DNA from: Flavobacteriales bacterium UBA6051
GTDB lineage: Bacteria; Bacteroidota; Bacteroidia; Flavobacteriales_D; Crocinitomicaceae
Assembly: GCA_002427735.1 (NCBI GenBank)
Contig: DIYP01000014.1
Span: forward strand, 1-64,000
DNA: 64,000 bases
Direction: 5' to 3'
The translations under genes and the position numbers were made by a program. The stretch's first letter is position 1; each line of letters opens with the position of its first letter. Positions 9,773 to 17,446 of the stretch are shown here, one piece after another. Below the pieces are notes generated by a model. It was given only the letters and a program-made list of their open reading frames with translations, was not told the origin of the DNA and made no database searches.

Positions 9773-9780
9773 CAAAATTA
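9773..9780 (-). promoter_or_regulatory. Promoter -7 element before proline dehydrogenase
   Basis: On the minus strand TAATTTTG matches TAnnTTTG exactly and ends 5 nt before the ATG at 9767. Confidence 0.6.
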
Positions 9781-9844
9781 ATCGCTTTTCAGAATAAGAA
9801 TATAACCTGCGACCTGTTTTTCTAATAGATGATTGACATTTGCG

Positions 9845-9852
9845 TATTTTTG
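9845..9852 (+). promoter_or_regulatory. Promoter -7 element before aroB
   Basis: TATTTTTG matches TAnnTTTG and lies 24 nt before the aroB ATG. No clear -33 TTG is at the right distance. Confidence 0.45.
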
Positions 9853-9876
9853 AGTTTGAATTTGTAAAGTCATAGC

Positions 9877-10956
9877 ATGCGGCGGATTGAAACGAATGGA
9901 TATTCACTGGAAGTTGGAAGTATAATCGAATCTTCTTTCTCAAATTTATTGAAGCAGAAATATGCTGATTCTAAGAAAGTTATTCTAGTAGATGAGAACA
10001 CCCATGCGAATTGTTTGAGCTATATCATTACAAACTTCTCCGAATTATCGGAAGCAGAGGTGATCATGTTGCCTGCTGGAGAGGATAGCAAGCAAATGGA
10101 ATTGACCTACAGCGTTTGGGAAGCACTGACCGAATATGGGATCACTCGTTTTGATCTCATTATCAATCTTGGAGGTGGTGTCATTACAGATATGGGTGGA
10201 TTCATTGCATCTTGTTATAAAAGAGGATGTGATTTCATCAATATTCCTACATCGTTGTTAGCAATGGTGGATGCCTCCATTGGAGGAAAAACAGGAATTA
10301 ATCTTGGACATTTTAAAAACCAGTTGGGTGTTTTTTCGAACCCAGTTGCGCTCTATATCGATCCAGTATTTTTATCCACTCTTCCCGGCAAGGAAGTTTT
10401 AAGTGGCTTCGGAGAAATGATTAAGCACGGATTAATTGCTGACGCTGAACTTTATAATGCTGTTCGCGATGAAATGCTACATGGTGAGACGCTTGAAGAA
10501 GATATTCTAGTCCGATGCATTGAAGTCAAAAATGAAGTGGTTAAACAAGACCCTAAGGAATCCGGGTTAAGAAAGATTTTGAATTTTGGCCATACTGTTG
10601 GACATGTTATTGAAGGGCACTTTCTTCCCACCTTGAAACTTTCACACGGGCATTCCATCGCTATAGGAATGGTTATGGAGGCGTACATTTCAATGAAACG
10701 AGTAGGGCTTTCAGTTTCCGATTATGAAGAACTGGCAACATTTATTTTAGGTCAGTACCAATTGCCAGAGTTTTCTGATGAAGATATTAAGTCCATGCTT
10801 TCCATGCTTCAAAATGATAAGAAAAACCGTGCTGATAAAATTCTTTGTTGTCTGATTCCTGCTTTAGGAGAATGCGTTTATGATCAAGAAGTGGATGAGC
10901 AAATGTTCCTTGAAACGTTCATGCATTTCAAAAACCTTCAGGTTAACTTAAACTAA
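9877..10956 (+). CDS. aroB: 3-dehydroquinate synthase
   Basis: The 359-residue protein carries the NAD-binding loop NLGGGVITDMGGF (about 101-113), the PTSLLAMVDASIGGKTG signature (about 127-143) and zinc-ligand motifs including GFGEMIKHG (about 175) and LNFGHTVGH (about 233-241). It converts DAHP to 3-dehydroquinate in the second step of the shikimate pathway in the cytoplasm. Length and motif order are normal for AroB. It is a lone gene, divergent from proline dehydrogenase, and its stop codon overlaps that of the convergent MerR gene by 4 nt. Confidence 0.96.
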   Translation: MRRIETNGYSLEVGSIIESSFSNLLKQKYADSKKVILVDENTHANCLSYIITNFSELSEAEVIMLPAGEDSKQMELTYSVWEALTEYGITRFDLIINLGGGVITDMGGFIASCYKRGCDFINIPTSLLAMVDASIGGKTGINLGHFKNQLGVFSNPVALYIDPVFLSTLPGKEVLSGFGEMIKHGLIADAELYNAVRDEMLHGETLEEDILVRCIEVKNEVVKQDPKESGLRKILNFGHTVGHVIEGHFLPTLKLSHGHSIAIGMVMEAYISMKRVGLSVSDYEELATFILGQYQLPEFSDEDIKSMLSMLQNDKKNRADKILCCLIPALGECVYDQEVDEQMFLETFMHFKNLQVNLN

Positions 10957-11312
10957 GATTTTAGCGCAAGTAATTTAGCTTTTACCTCTTCGAGTCTGTT
11001 AATGAGTTGCGTATGATCTATTGAACGCTCATTTGATTCGATGACAGGATCCTCAGAAGCTCCTGATCTCATTGTTTTTTTTGCCCCCTCAAGTGTATAG
11101 CCTTTTTCCTTCACGAGGTGATAAATACGATCAATCTTGAGGACTTCTTTTGGAGTGAAGAGGCGATTTCCCTTTTTGTTCTTTTTCGGTTTGATCATTG
11201 GGAATTCTTTCTCCCAAAAACGGATTAATGAAGTATTCACGTCAAACATTTTCGCTACTTCTCCAATTGAGTAGTACAACTTCTTTAAGTCTTCTTGGTT
11301 AACGCGTGGCAA
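10953..11312 (-). CDS. MerR-family transcriptional regulator
   Basis: A winged helix-turn-helix of the MerR type (LYYSIGEVAKMF, NTSLIRFWEKEF, NRLFTPKEV) is followed by a helical tail rich in lysine and glutamate. The open frame extends upstream to 11537, but homology begins about here. The TTG codon at 11312, followed by a proline codon, gives a 119-residue protein of normal size for the short Bacteroidota MerR group. The longer version would overlap the divergent VUT gene. Effector cysteines typical of metal sensors are absent, so the inducer is unknown. A 9-bp-arm dyad at 11380-11402 between the two genes is a possible operator. Confidence 0.85.
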   Translation of the reverse strand: MPRVNQEDLKKLYYSIGEVAKMFDVNTSLIRFWEKEFPMIKPKKNKKGNRLFTPKEVLKIDRIYHLVKEKGYTLEGAKKTMRSGASEDPVIESNERSIDHTQLINRLEEVKAKLLALKS

Positions 11313-11379
11313 ATCAGTAATCTTTGATGATCGAAGATAAGAATATTTTGATGAAATATAGGAGCGTTTATTTTTTTCG

Positions 11380-11402
11380 TTTCTTTGGCAGAACCAAAGA
11401 AA
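11380..11402. promoter_or_regulatory. Perfect dyad between merR-type gene and VUT gene, possible operator
   Basis: The arms TTTCTTTGG and CCAAAGAAA are perfect inverted repeats separated by 5 nt, in the 97-bp divergent intergenic region, directly before the VUT start at 11410. There is no T run, so a terminator is unlikely. Confidence 0.5.
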
Positions 11403-11409
11403 TTGAATC

Positions 11410-12204
11410 GTGTTTGCAGCGAATGAAACAATCGATCCGTTAATCAGAAGGCGCCGTGAATGGACGTTCTTGATAATGGCGGGAATTTTCCTGGGATCGC
11501 TCACAATGCTCAATATTCTTGGTGTTTCACGCTTCATTGATTTGTCTTCTTATATTGGTATTTCTCCCAGTAGTGACATTCGCTTTTCAGTTGCTGTAGG
11601 TGTATTACCGTACCCTATTACCTTTTTGTGCACCGATATAATTTCAGAGATATATGGACGGAAGCGTGCAAATATGCTGGTATGGGTTGGTTTGATTCTC
11701 AACCTTTGGGTACTATTTGTGCTTTGGTTCGGTGGATGGTTAGAGGCGCCTGAATCTCTGGGAGCGGATGGACGCCTTTCATTAGATATACAGAATGGAG
11801 AGCCCGTTGCACCTTATGGATATGCATTTTATGAAATAAGGACACTCACTTTTGGAGCAACGTTTGCTTCGATGATCGCCTATATAAGTGCGCAATTCGT
11901 AGATGTGCATGTTTTTCATTTTCTCAAGAAAAAGACAGCTGGAAAAATGCTGTGGCTGCGAAACAATGTTTCTACACTGACAAGTCAGTTAATTGATTCC
12001 GTAGCCGTTATTCTAATCACGCACTATTATGCCAATGCTCTTCCTATACCGGAAGGAGCCGCAATTTCCACGGCGTTGCTATCATTTATCTTGAGTAGCT
12101 ATTTATTCAAGTTCTTTTTTGCTCTGATCGATACAATTCCGATATATCTCGCTGTGAATTACTTACGAAAGTATCTGCAAGTAGAGGACGAATTAAGTTT
12201 TTGA
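11410..12204 (+). CDS. VUT-family transporter, probable queuosine precursor transporter
   Basis: The 264-residue polytopic membrane protein has about six to seven hydrophobic segments and the family motif PITFLCTDIISEIYGRKRA (about 58-76). The VUT/YhhQ (DUF165) family imports queuine or preQ1-type precursors used for tRNA queuosine modification. That role is known for the family and inferred here. The start is a GTG; a stop codon lies two codons upstream in frame, so translation cannot begin earlier except at the intervening ATC. It is divergent from the MerR gene and overlaps the 3' end of the convergent MFS gene by 12 nt. Confidence 0.82.
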   Translation: MFAANETIDPLIRRRREWTFLIMAGIFLGSLTMLNILGVSRFIDLSSYIGISPSSDIRFSVAVGVLPYPITFLCTDIISEIYGRKRANMLVWVGLILNLWVLFVLWFGGWLEAPESLGADGRLSLDIQNGEPVAPYGYAFYEIRTLTFGATFASMIAYISAQFVDVHVFHFLKKKTAGKMLWLRNNVSTLTSQLIDSVAVILITHYYANALPIPEGAAISTALLSFILSSYLFKFFFALIDTIPIYLAVNYLRKYLQVEDELSF

Positions 12205-13356
12205 TTCCACATTGCGAATGTGCCAAATCAGATAGAGAATAGCGATCAATGCAAAGGAAGCTCCTATGATAAACATAGCATAAATTGTTTGAAGCGTACT
12301 ATCATACATTTGAAGCGTAATAACAGAGCCAATGATGATTCCAATCTCTAACATTATAAAAAGCGTTCCGGCTCCAACACCACGTCGGTGAAAGGGGGAT
12401 AAGTCGGCTACCCATGCCATGATTGTTGGACTGGAAATTCCTGTTGATATTCCGAATACAATTGCACCGATAGTGTACTGAATCCAATCGCCGGCTGTGG
12501 CAACAACAATCATGCTGGTCATGAGAAAACTCAGGCCAATAATAAGCGTTTGCCTTCTTCCAATTCTATCAGACAAGCTACTCGCGAAAAGGCGAATGAG
12601 GATTGTCGACAGCATATAGTATAGGAAAAACCAACCCTTATTTTCAAGTCCATGGAAAGTGCTTATATCAGAGGTTGTAACGAAAATCATACCTGTAGAT
12701 ATCGTTGAGCAACACATCACAAACGCAGCTGGAAGCACTGTTGGTTCGAAAACATCATCCATTTTAACGGACAAAAAGGACCACTTAAATTTTTGGGGTT
12801 GAGGGAGGGTTTCAGAGAGAAAGGCAACTAAAATTCCGGCAACAGCGCAAAATCCAGCGGCGACCATGAAAAGTCCGGCCAATCCAATTGCATCTTTAAT
12901 CCCACTAGCAAAGTAGTTGCCAAGTCCAAAACCAACTGAAATGAAGGTTCCCCAGATTCCCATGGCGACACCGCGACTCTCTTCTGGAATAATATCTGTT
13001 ACCAATGCCGTAGCACCTGTTGGTAGAAAACCGGCACCGAACCCATGTGAAAACCGTAATAAAAGAAATCCTAGAACACTGCCGGAAAGAGGGTAGGTAA
13101 TTCCGACTAGAATCCCTACAAATACCCCAATGTACATTACTTTTTTTCGACCAATTGTATCAGAGAGTTTCCCAGAAAATGGTCTTGAAATTGCCGCAGA
13201 AATCGAGAATAATAGAAAAATCCAACCTTTGTAATTCTTTCCGCCAAGATTGGTTATGAAATCGTTTAACTCAGGAATAATAAGGTTGAAACTCACCATA
13301 AAACAGAGCAATGCAATGCTGATGATCCAAAAATTTCGGGAATACTTGAGCTTCAC
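12193..13356 (-). CDS. MFS transporter
   Basis: The protein has about twelve hydrophobic segments and the major facilitator motif GKLSDTIGRKKV after the second segment, repeated as SLSDRIGRRQT in the second half. Substrate cannot be told from sequence; the drug/proton antiporter or sugar-efflux group is likely. The frame is open to an ATG at 13488, but that start would overlap msrB. GTG at 13356 gives 387 residues, a usual MFS length, and lies 4 nt after an exact TAnnTTTG element. I therefore prefer the GTG. The gene is divergent from msrB. Confidence 0.86.
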   Translation of the reverse strand: MKLKYSRNFWIISIALLCFMVSFNLIIPELNDFITNLGGKNYKGWIFLLFSISAAISRPFSGKLSDTIGRKKVMYIGVFVGILVGITYPLSGSVLGFLLLRFSHGFGAGFLPTGATALVTDIIPEESRGVAMGIWGTFISVGFGLGNYFASGIKDAIGLAGLFMVAAGFCAVAGILVAFLSETLPQPQKFKWSFLSVKMDDVFEPTVLPAAFVMCCSTISTGMIFVTTSDISTFHGLENKGWFFLYYMLSTILIRLFASSLSDRIGRRQTLIIGLSFLMTSMIVVATAGDWIQYTIGAIVFGISTGISSPTIMAWVADLSPFHRRGVGAGTLFIMLEIGIIIGSVITLQMYDSTLQTIYAMFIIGASFALIAILYLIWHIRNVESKT

Positions 13357-13360
13357 CGTA

Positions 13361-13368
13361 CAAAAGTA
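13361..13368 (-). promoter_or_regulatory. Promoter -7 element before MFS gene
   Basis: On the minus strand TACTTTTG is an exact TAnnTTTG match ending 4 nt before the GTG start at 13356, which decides that start. Confidence 0.6.
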
Positions 13369-13405
13369 ATTCTTCTTACGTCTAATCCTATAAATAAGGA
13401 ACAAT

Positions 13406-13918
13406 ATGAAATGGATAGGATTTATAGCCGGATTAGGGATGCTCATATTGAGTTGCAGCACAGGTTTGTCTGATGATACAATGATCATTACTAACCCAGA
13501 GGTAATTGCTCAAATCGACGATTCACTTAAGGTCGTAAAAACGGATGAGGAATGGCGAAATCAACTAACAGATGAAGAATACAGAATAACCCGTCAAAAA
13601 GGTACGGAAAGAGCTTTTACGGGAGCGTATTGGGACAATAAGGAAAAAGGAAACTACAACTGTATTTGTTGTGATAACGTACTTTTTTCGAGTGATACAA
13701 AGTTTAAATCCGGAACCGGATGGCCAAGTTTTTATCAACCCGCTGTGGCGGCAAATGTAGGTGAGGTGGTTGATCGCTCTTATGGGATGGTTAGATCTGA
13801 AGTAATTTGTACGCGATGCGATGCACACCTTGGTCATGTCTTCAATGATGGTCCAGAACCTACTGGTTTGAGGTATTGTATTAACTCAGCTTCGTTAAAG
13901 TTTGAAAAAGAAAAATAA
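13406..13918 (+). CDS. msrB: Peptide methionine-R-sulfoxide reductase, lipoprotein form
   Basis: The 170-residue protein starts with a lipoprotein signal (MKWIGFIAG, lipobox LILSC at about residue 17), so it should be anchored to a membrane facing the periplasm. The MsrB domain (about 47-167) contains two CxxC zinc sites (CICC at about 86 and CTRC at about 136), the GTGWPSF segment and the catalytic cysteine in RYCINSASL (about 157). It reduces methionine-R-sulfoxide in oxidised proteins. The msrA gene follows after 26 nt, so the pair repairs both stereoisomers. MsrA has no visible signal, which suggests different compartments for the two enzymes. Confidence 0.93.
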   Translation: MKWIGFIAGLGMLILSCSTGLSDDTMIITNPEVIAQIDDSLKVVKTDEEWRNQLTDEEYRITRQKGTERAFTGAYWDNKEKGNYNCICCDNVLFSSDTKFKSGTGWPSFYQPAVAANVGEVVDRSYGMVRSEVICTRCDAHLGHVFNDGPEPTGLRYCINSASLKFEKEK

Positions 13919-13944
13919 GCTGAATTTCTTCGTTAATTTGTAGT

Positions 13945-14472
13945 ATGAAAAAAGCAACGTTTGGAGCAGGGTGCTTCTGGTGTATTGAAGCATGTTTTAA
14001 AGATGTTAACGGTATACACTCCGTTGCGCCTGGATATGCGGGAGGCAGTAAAGAGACGGCAAACTATAAGGCAGTTTGCAGCGGTACAACCGCCCATGCT
14101 GAGGTAGCTCAGGTAGAGTATGATGAAACGCAAATTTCTTATGATCAGTTGTTGGAGATTTTTTGGTTCGTGCACGATCCAACTCAACTGAACCGACAAG
14201 GAAACGATATTGGTGCACAGTATCGCTCAGTTGTTTTTTATCATGATGATCAACAGAGAGAAAGCGCGGCTAAATATAAAGATCGCTTGTCAAAGGAAAA
14301 GGTTTGGGACAAGCCAATTGTTACGCAGATAGCGCCACTAGATGTTTTTTATCCTGCTGAAGACTATCACCATAATTACCTTGAGAACAATCCTGGAAAC
14401 CCTTATTGTCAATCTATTGTTCGGCCAAAGGTTGATAAGTTCAAAGCTGTTTTCTCAGAGATTTTAAAGTGA
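13945..14472 (+). CDS. msrA: Peptide methionine-S-sulfoxide reductase
   Basis: The 175-residue protein has the catalytic GCFWC motif at residues 9-13, the PGYAGG segment (about 30-35) and QYRSVVF (about 92-98), all typical of MsrA. It reduces methionine-S-sulfoxide. It begins without an export signal. It lies 26 nt after msrB, probably in one transcript, although a TTAATTTG element at 13934-13941 resembles a weak own promoter. A strong terminator follows. Confidence 0.95.
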   Translation: MKKATFGAGCFWCIEACFKDVNGIHSVAPGYAGGSKETANYKAVCSGTTAHAEVAQVEYDETQISYDQLLEIFWFVHDPTQLNRQGNDIGAQYRSVVFYHDDQQRESAAKYKDRLSKEKVWDKPIVTQIAPLDVFYPAEDYHHNYLENNPGNPYCQSIVRPKVDKFKAVFSEILK

Positions 14473-14473
14473 A

Positions 14474-14504
14474 AAAAAAGCCCGCTATTTAAGCGGGCTT
14501 TTTC
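14474..14504. terminator. Bidirectional terminator between msrA and the Spy-like gene
   Basis: An 8-bp GC-rich stem (AGCCCGCT and AGCGGGCT) with a 5-nt loop is flanked by A and T runs on both sides. It can stop transcripts from msrA on the plus strand and from the gene at 14533 on the minus strand. Confidence 0.9.
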
Positions 14505-14532
14505 ATATCTTCTAATTGGTAACTACAATCAA

Positions 14533-15183
14533 TTATGGCTTTCGTTGATTGGATGCCTTCCATTCAGCCATTTGCTCTTCCGTTAGAATAGAGCTCAATG
14601 CTTTCAATTGATCCTTTCTGTTTCCTTTAATGAATACTTTTTTCTGATCTTGTGTTTTAGCGTTATCATTTTTGATCGCCTCAACTTTCTCTTCTACCTT
14701 CAGGTTTAAGTCACTAATCTGTTCAAGTTGTTCAGGTGAAAGGTCTGAGATAGCTGCTTGCATTTTTGCAGTACGTCTTGCCGCACGGTCTTCAGGAGAC
14801 ATTTTTTTAGCCTCTTTTTTCTCAGCGCGACGTTCAATTTTTGCCTGTTCCATGGCCTTGTACTCCGAATATTGCTTTTCAGACAGGAGGCTTTTTAGTT
14901 CACCGTCATGATTTGATTTAAGCTCTTGTGCTTTCGATTTGCGCTGTACCTTATCCAATGATTCGTCTTCTTTAATGCGTTTGATCTCCGCAGCATAACG
15001 CGAGTTAATTTCTTTTAACTCAGCAGTCTGTTTTGTGTCAAGCTCCAATGCAGTGCTCATCTTGTTCGTCATTCTCTCCGCACGCTCTTCCGGTGTTCTT
15101 TCTGCTCTTTGTTCCTGTGCTACAACTGCTGCACAACTCATAAGGAATAATCCTGCTAGGGCTACTGATTTTAACATTTTCAT
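14533..15183 (-). CDS. Spy/CpxP-like periplasmic protein with internal duplication
   Basis: The 216-residue protein has a signal peptide (about 1-22, ending VVAQ) and is otherwise highly charged and helical. Two similar halves (about 27-110 and 125-212) each contain an RxxRMTNKM or RRTAKM type motif, then LxxxQxxxLxxIN and a late LLSEKQYSEYK or LTEEQMAEWK segment. This pattern resembles the LTxxQ helices of Spy/CpxP periplasmic chaperones and the DUF4890-type proteins of Bacteroidota. Inferred role: envelope stress or metal-linked chaperone. The cysteine near the signal end (MSCAAV) could alternatively be a lipobox. The upstream region shares a motif of about 55 bp with the gene at 19614-20000. 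Confidence 0.75.
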   Translation of the reverse strand: MKMLKSVALAGLFLMSCAAVVAQEQRAERTPEERAERMTNKMSTALELDTKQTAELKEINSRYAAEIKRIKEDESLDKVQRKSKAQELKSNHDGELKSLLSEKQYSEYKAMEQAKIERRAEKKEAKKMSPEDRAARRTAKMQAAISDLSPEQLEQISDLNLKVEEKVEAIKNDNAKTQDQKKVFIKGNRKDQLKALSSILTEEQMAEWKASNQRKP

Positions 15184-15238
15184 TTTTCTGTTTATTTAAC
15201 GTTCAAGCCTTTGACAGTTTAACAGCCAAAACGTTTAA
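15184..15238 (-). promoter_or_regulatory. Shared upstream module, copy A (before Spy-like gene)
   Basis: Read on the minus strand this segment contains GTTTAA-type (reverse TTAAAC), CTGTCAAAGG and AAACAGAAAA blocks ending directly at the ATG. The same blocks with near-identical spacing stand at 20003-20057 before another exported protein gene. A shared sigma or regulator site is inferred. Confidence 0.5.
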
Positions 15239-15300
15239 TCTATAGATGCAAAAATATGGGAAAAGTTGCCTTAACACTAAAAAATATTGGGAGATAGCGT

Positions 15301-15308
15301 TAACTTTA
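15301..15308 (+). promoter_or_regulatory. Near-consensus -7 element before LRR lipoprotein
   Basis: TAACTTTA differs from TAnnTTTG at the last base only and ends 3 nt before the preferred ATG at 15312. Confidence 0.4.
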
Positions 15309-15311
15309 GAG

Positions 15312-16043
15312 ATGATGAGGTACCGTTTTTTTTTACTCTTTAGCACTTCACTGTTTCTTTTTGGATGCGGATTAAAGGATATCGGTCATTGGCATGATGG
15401 AACGGTTATTAACCTTCAACGCAGGGGGTTAACAGAAATTCCTGAGGAAGTATTCGATAATAAAGAAGTAAAAGTCCTACGATTATATGGAAACAATCTC
15501 GATAGCATTCCAGAGCGGATCGGGGAGTTAGAAAATCTTGAAAAATTATTTCTTGGAAGAAATGATTTAAAGACACTTCCGGAGTCTATCGGTAATCTCA
15601 AGAAGCTAAGAATACTATCTGCACAATACAACGAAATAGACTCATTGCCTGAATCTATTGGTCAGCTGGAAAGTTTAGAGCAATTAGTGCTTAACCAAAA
15701 TGAAATTGTAGAGATTCCCAAAACCATTGGTGACATGGACGAATTGGTTGTTCTACAAATGAAGTTTAATCGATTGACCAGTGTTCCCAAGGAAATAGGG
15801 AATTGTGAGAACCTTCAGTTCATCCATTTAAATCGGAATTTTATTGATAAGATTCCAGAGGAAATTGAAAATCTTCGAAAGTTGCGTGAGCTGCGAATTT
15901 GGAATGCTGGTGTAATGCTTGAGCTGCCAGAATCATTATGTGGTTTGCGCTACTTTGAAGTATTGGAAGTGGATGGTACAGTGTTAGTTCCTCCTTGCTT
16001 GTTAGTGCGTCAAACGACGCAGTTGCAGATTATTGTTCGTTAA
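15312..16043 (+). CDS. Leucine-rich repeat lipoprotein
   Basis: The frame opens at 15246, but the ATG-ATG pair at 15312/15315 starts a clean lipoprotein signal with lipobox LFLFGC, so 15312 is preferred (243 residues). About eight 23-residue leucine-rich repeats follow, of the SDS22/Ras-suppressor type, with units such as LPESIGNLKKLRIL and IPEEIENLRKLREL. LRR proteins bind other proteins; this one should face the periplasm or cell exterior. The partner is unknown. The stop TAA overlaps the stop of the convergent CPBP gene in a shared TTAA. Confidence 0.85.
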   Translation: MMRYRFFLLFSTSLFLFGCGLKDIGHWHDGTVINLQRRGLTEIPEEVFDNKEVKVLRLYGNNLDSIPERIGELENLEKLFLGRNDLKTLPESIGNLKKLRILSAQYNEIDSLPESIGQLESLEQLVLNQNEIVEIPKTIGDMDELVVLQMKFNRLTSVPKEIGNCENLQFIHLNRNFIDKIPEEIENLRKLRELRIWNAGVMLELPESLCGLRYFEVLEVDGTVLVPPCLLVRQTTQLQIIVR

Positions 16044-16588
16044 TCTTTTTCGATCATGATCATGAATAGTACCAGATCATACATGAAATGTGCTCCGATG
16101 CTGAACCATAAGCCGAATTCATAGTAACCATAGCTGATCAGAAGAATAAATGGTAATACGATTAATCCATAGAGTGACATTCGCCAGTTGAAAGGATTCA
16201 GGTAACCGTGAATGGCAACAAAAATAATCGATGTAATGATTGGTCCTAAATAGAACTGTACACCAGAACGAAACAGCAATTCTTCACCAACACCTGCGCA
16301 AAGAGAAAGAAAGACACAGTCCCAAAAATTGAGATTCATATTTCTTACCATTGTTTCTACACGTACAGGCATATCATTGAATACGCGAGCATTCATAAAG
16401 GCAAGTGCAACCACAGCATACAAAGCGCCGACCTCCATTCCGAGTCCAAGCGTGTAGGCGTTTAAGCGATCCAACTGAAGAATTTCCCAGGGCCCAATAC
16501 CTTCTATATAATAGAGACCAAAAAAAGTCGGTAGTGGGAATATGATGAGGGTGATTGCACCAAGCAGGTACAAATTTCGTTTGCTCAT
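16040..16588 (-). CDS. CPBP-family intramembrane protease
   Basis: The 182-residue protein has about five hydrophobic segments and all three family motifs: EELLFR (about 102-107), FVAIHGYLNP (about 121-130) and HFMYDLVL (about 167-174). The family (CAAX prenyl protease/bacteriocin-processing, glutamic intramembrane proteases) cleaves substrates within the membrane; the substrate is unknown. It follows AMP nucleosidase by 9 nt on the same strand, so the two are probably co-transcribed. The family is recognised with good certainty, the role is not. Confidence 0.85.
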   Translation of the reverse strand: MSKRNLYLLGAITLIIFPLPTFFGLYYIEGIGPWEILQLDRLNAYTLGLGMEVGALYAVVALAFMNARVFNDMPVRVETMVRNMNLNFWDCVFLSLCAGVGEELLFRSGVQFYLGPIITSIIFVAIHGYLNPFNWRMSLYGLIVLPFILLISYGYYEFGLWFSIGAHFMYDLVLFMIMIEKD

Positions 16589-16597
16589 ATAGGAAGC

Positions 16598-17371
16598 TTA
16601 ACCAAAGCGAAGATGCTTAACCGTGTTACCATTGTTGATCAATTGTTTTAGTGATTCTACACCAATGCGAAGATGGTCATCAACATATTTGGCGGTAACA
16701 CTTGTGTCACTTGCGCTGGTCTTTACGCCTTCTGATACCATCGGTTGGTCTGAAACCAAGAGTAAGGCTCCAGTTGGAATTTCATTGGCAAATCCTACGG
16801 TAAAAATAGTTGCAGTTTCCATGTCAATGGCCATGGCGCGAACTTGCGTAAGGTATTGTTTGAATTCATCATCATGCTCCCACACGCGTCTGTTGGTAGT
16901 ATAACAAGTTCCGGTCCAGTAGTCTTTCGCATAATCACGAATGGTCGTAGAGATTGCTTTTTGAAGAGCGAAAGCAGGAAGAGCAGGTACTTCGGGTGGG
17001 AAATAATCATTACTTGTTCCTTCCCCACGAATAGCGGCTATTGGTAAAATCAAATCGCCAACTTCATTTTTTTTCTTGAGCCCTCCACATTTGCCTAAGA
17101 ATAAAACAGCCTTGGGCTGAATAGAAGAGAGCAGGTCCATACATGTGGCAGCAGAAGCGCTTCCCATGCCGAAATTAATAATCGTAATTCCTTCGGCAGT
17201 GGCGCACTGCATTGGGCGATCCTTTCCGATTACTTCAACACCATGATGTTCGGCGAATTTCTCCACATAATTATGAAAATTACAGAGTAAGATATAAGAG
17301 CCAAAGTTTTCGAGTTTTTCGCCTGTATATCTTGGTAACCAGTTTTCTACAATTTCTTGTTTCGTTTTCAT
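16598..17371 (-). CDS. amn: AMP nucleosidase (short Bacteroidota type)
   Basis: The 257-residue protein belongs to the nucleoside phosphorylase superfamily, with INFGMGSASAATCMDLL (about 69-85), FLGKCGG (about 93-99) and AIDMETATIFTVG (about 184-196). It hydrolyses AMP to adenine and ribose-5-phosphate. It lacks the N-terminal regulatory region of the 480-residue enterobacterial enzyme, which is normal for the short group. It shares an operon with the CPBP gene downstream. A broader purine nucleosidase function cannot be excluded. Confidence 0.87.
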   Translation of the reverse strand: MKTKQEIVENWLPRYTGEKLENFGSYILLCNFHNYVEKFAEHHGVEVIGKDRPMQCATAEGITIINFGMGSASAATCMDLLSSIQPKAVLFLGKCGGLKKKNEVGDLILPIAAIRGEGTSNDYFPPEVPALPAFALQKAISTTIRDYAKDYWTGTCYTTNRRVWEHDDEFKQYLTQVRAMAIDMETATIFTVGFANEIPTGALLLVSDQPMVSEGVKTSASDTSVTAKYVDDHLRIGVESLKQLINNGNTVKHLRFG

Positions 17372-17392
17372 AGCTTGTCTTTTGAATACAGA

Positions 17393-17424
17393 ATTGGGGA
17401 CTTGATTATTTTCAAATCCCCAAT
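17393..17424. other. Inverted repeat between dipeptidyl peptidase III and amn
   Basis: The arms ATTGGGGA and TCCCCAAT are perfect with a 16-nt interior that holds a further TTGA/TCAA pair. No good T run follows on the minus strand, so it may be a weak terminator or an mRNA structure. Confidence 0.4.
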
Positions 17425-17446
17425 CCTTTTAATGGTAACGGATAAA

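Noticed and set aside
13357..13488. ATG at 13488 as the start of the MFS transporter.
   Set aside because: It would overlap the divergent msrB gene by 83 bases and adds a non-homologous N-terminus; GTG at 13356 fits the family length and the promoter.
17393..17424. The inverted repeat as a strong terminator for the M49 peptidase gene.
   Set aside because: No T run follows the stem on the minus strand, so it is listed only as an inverted repeat.
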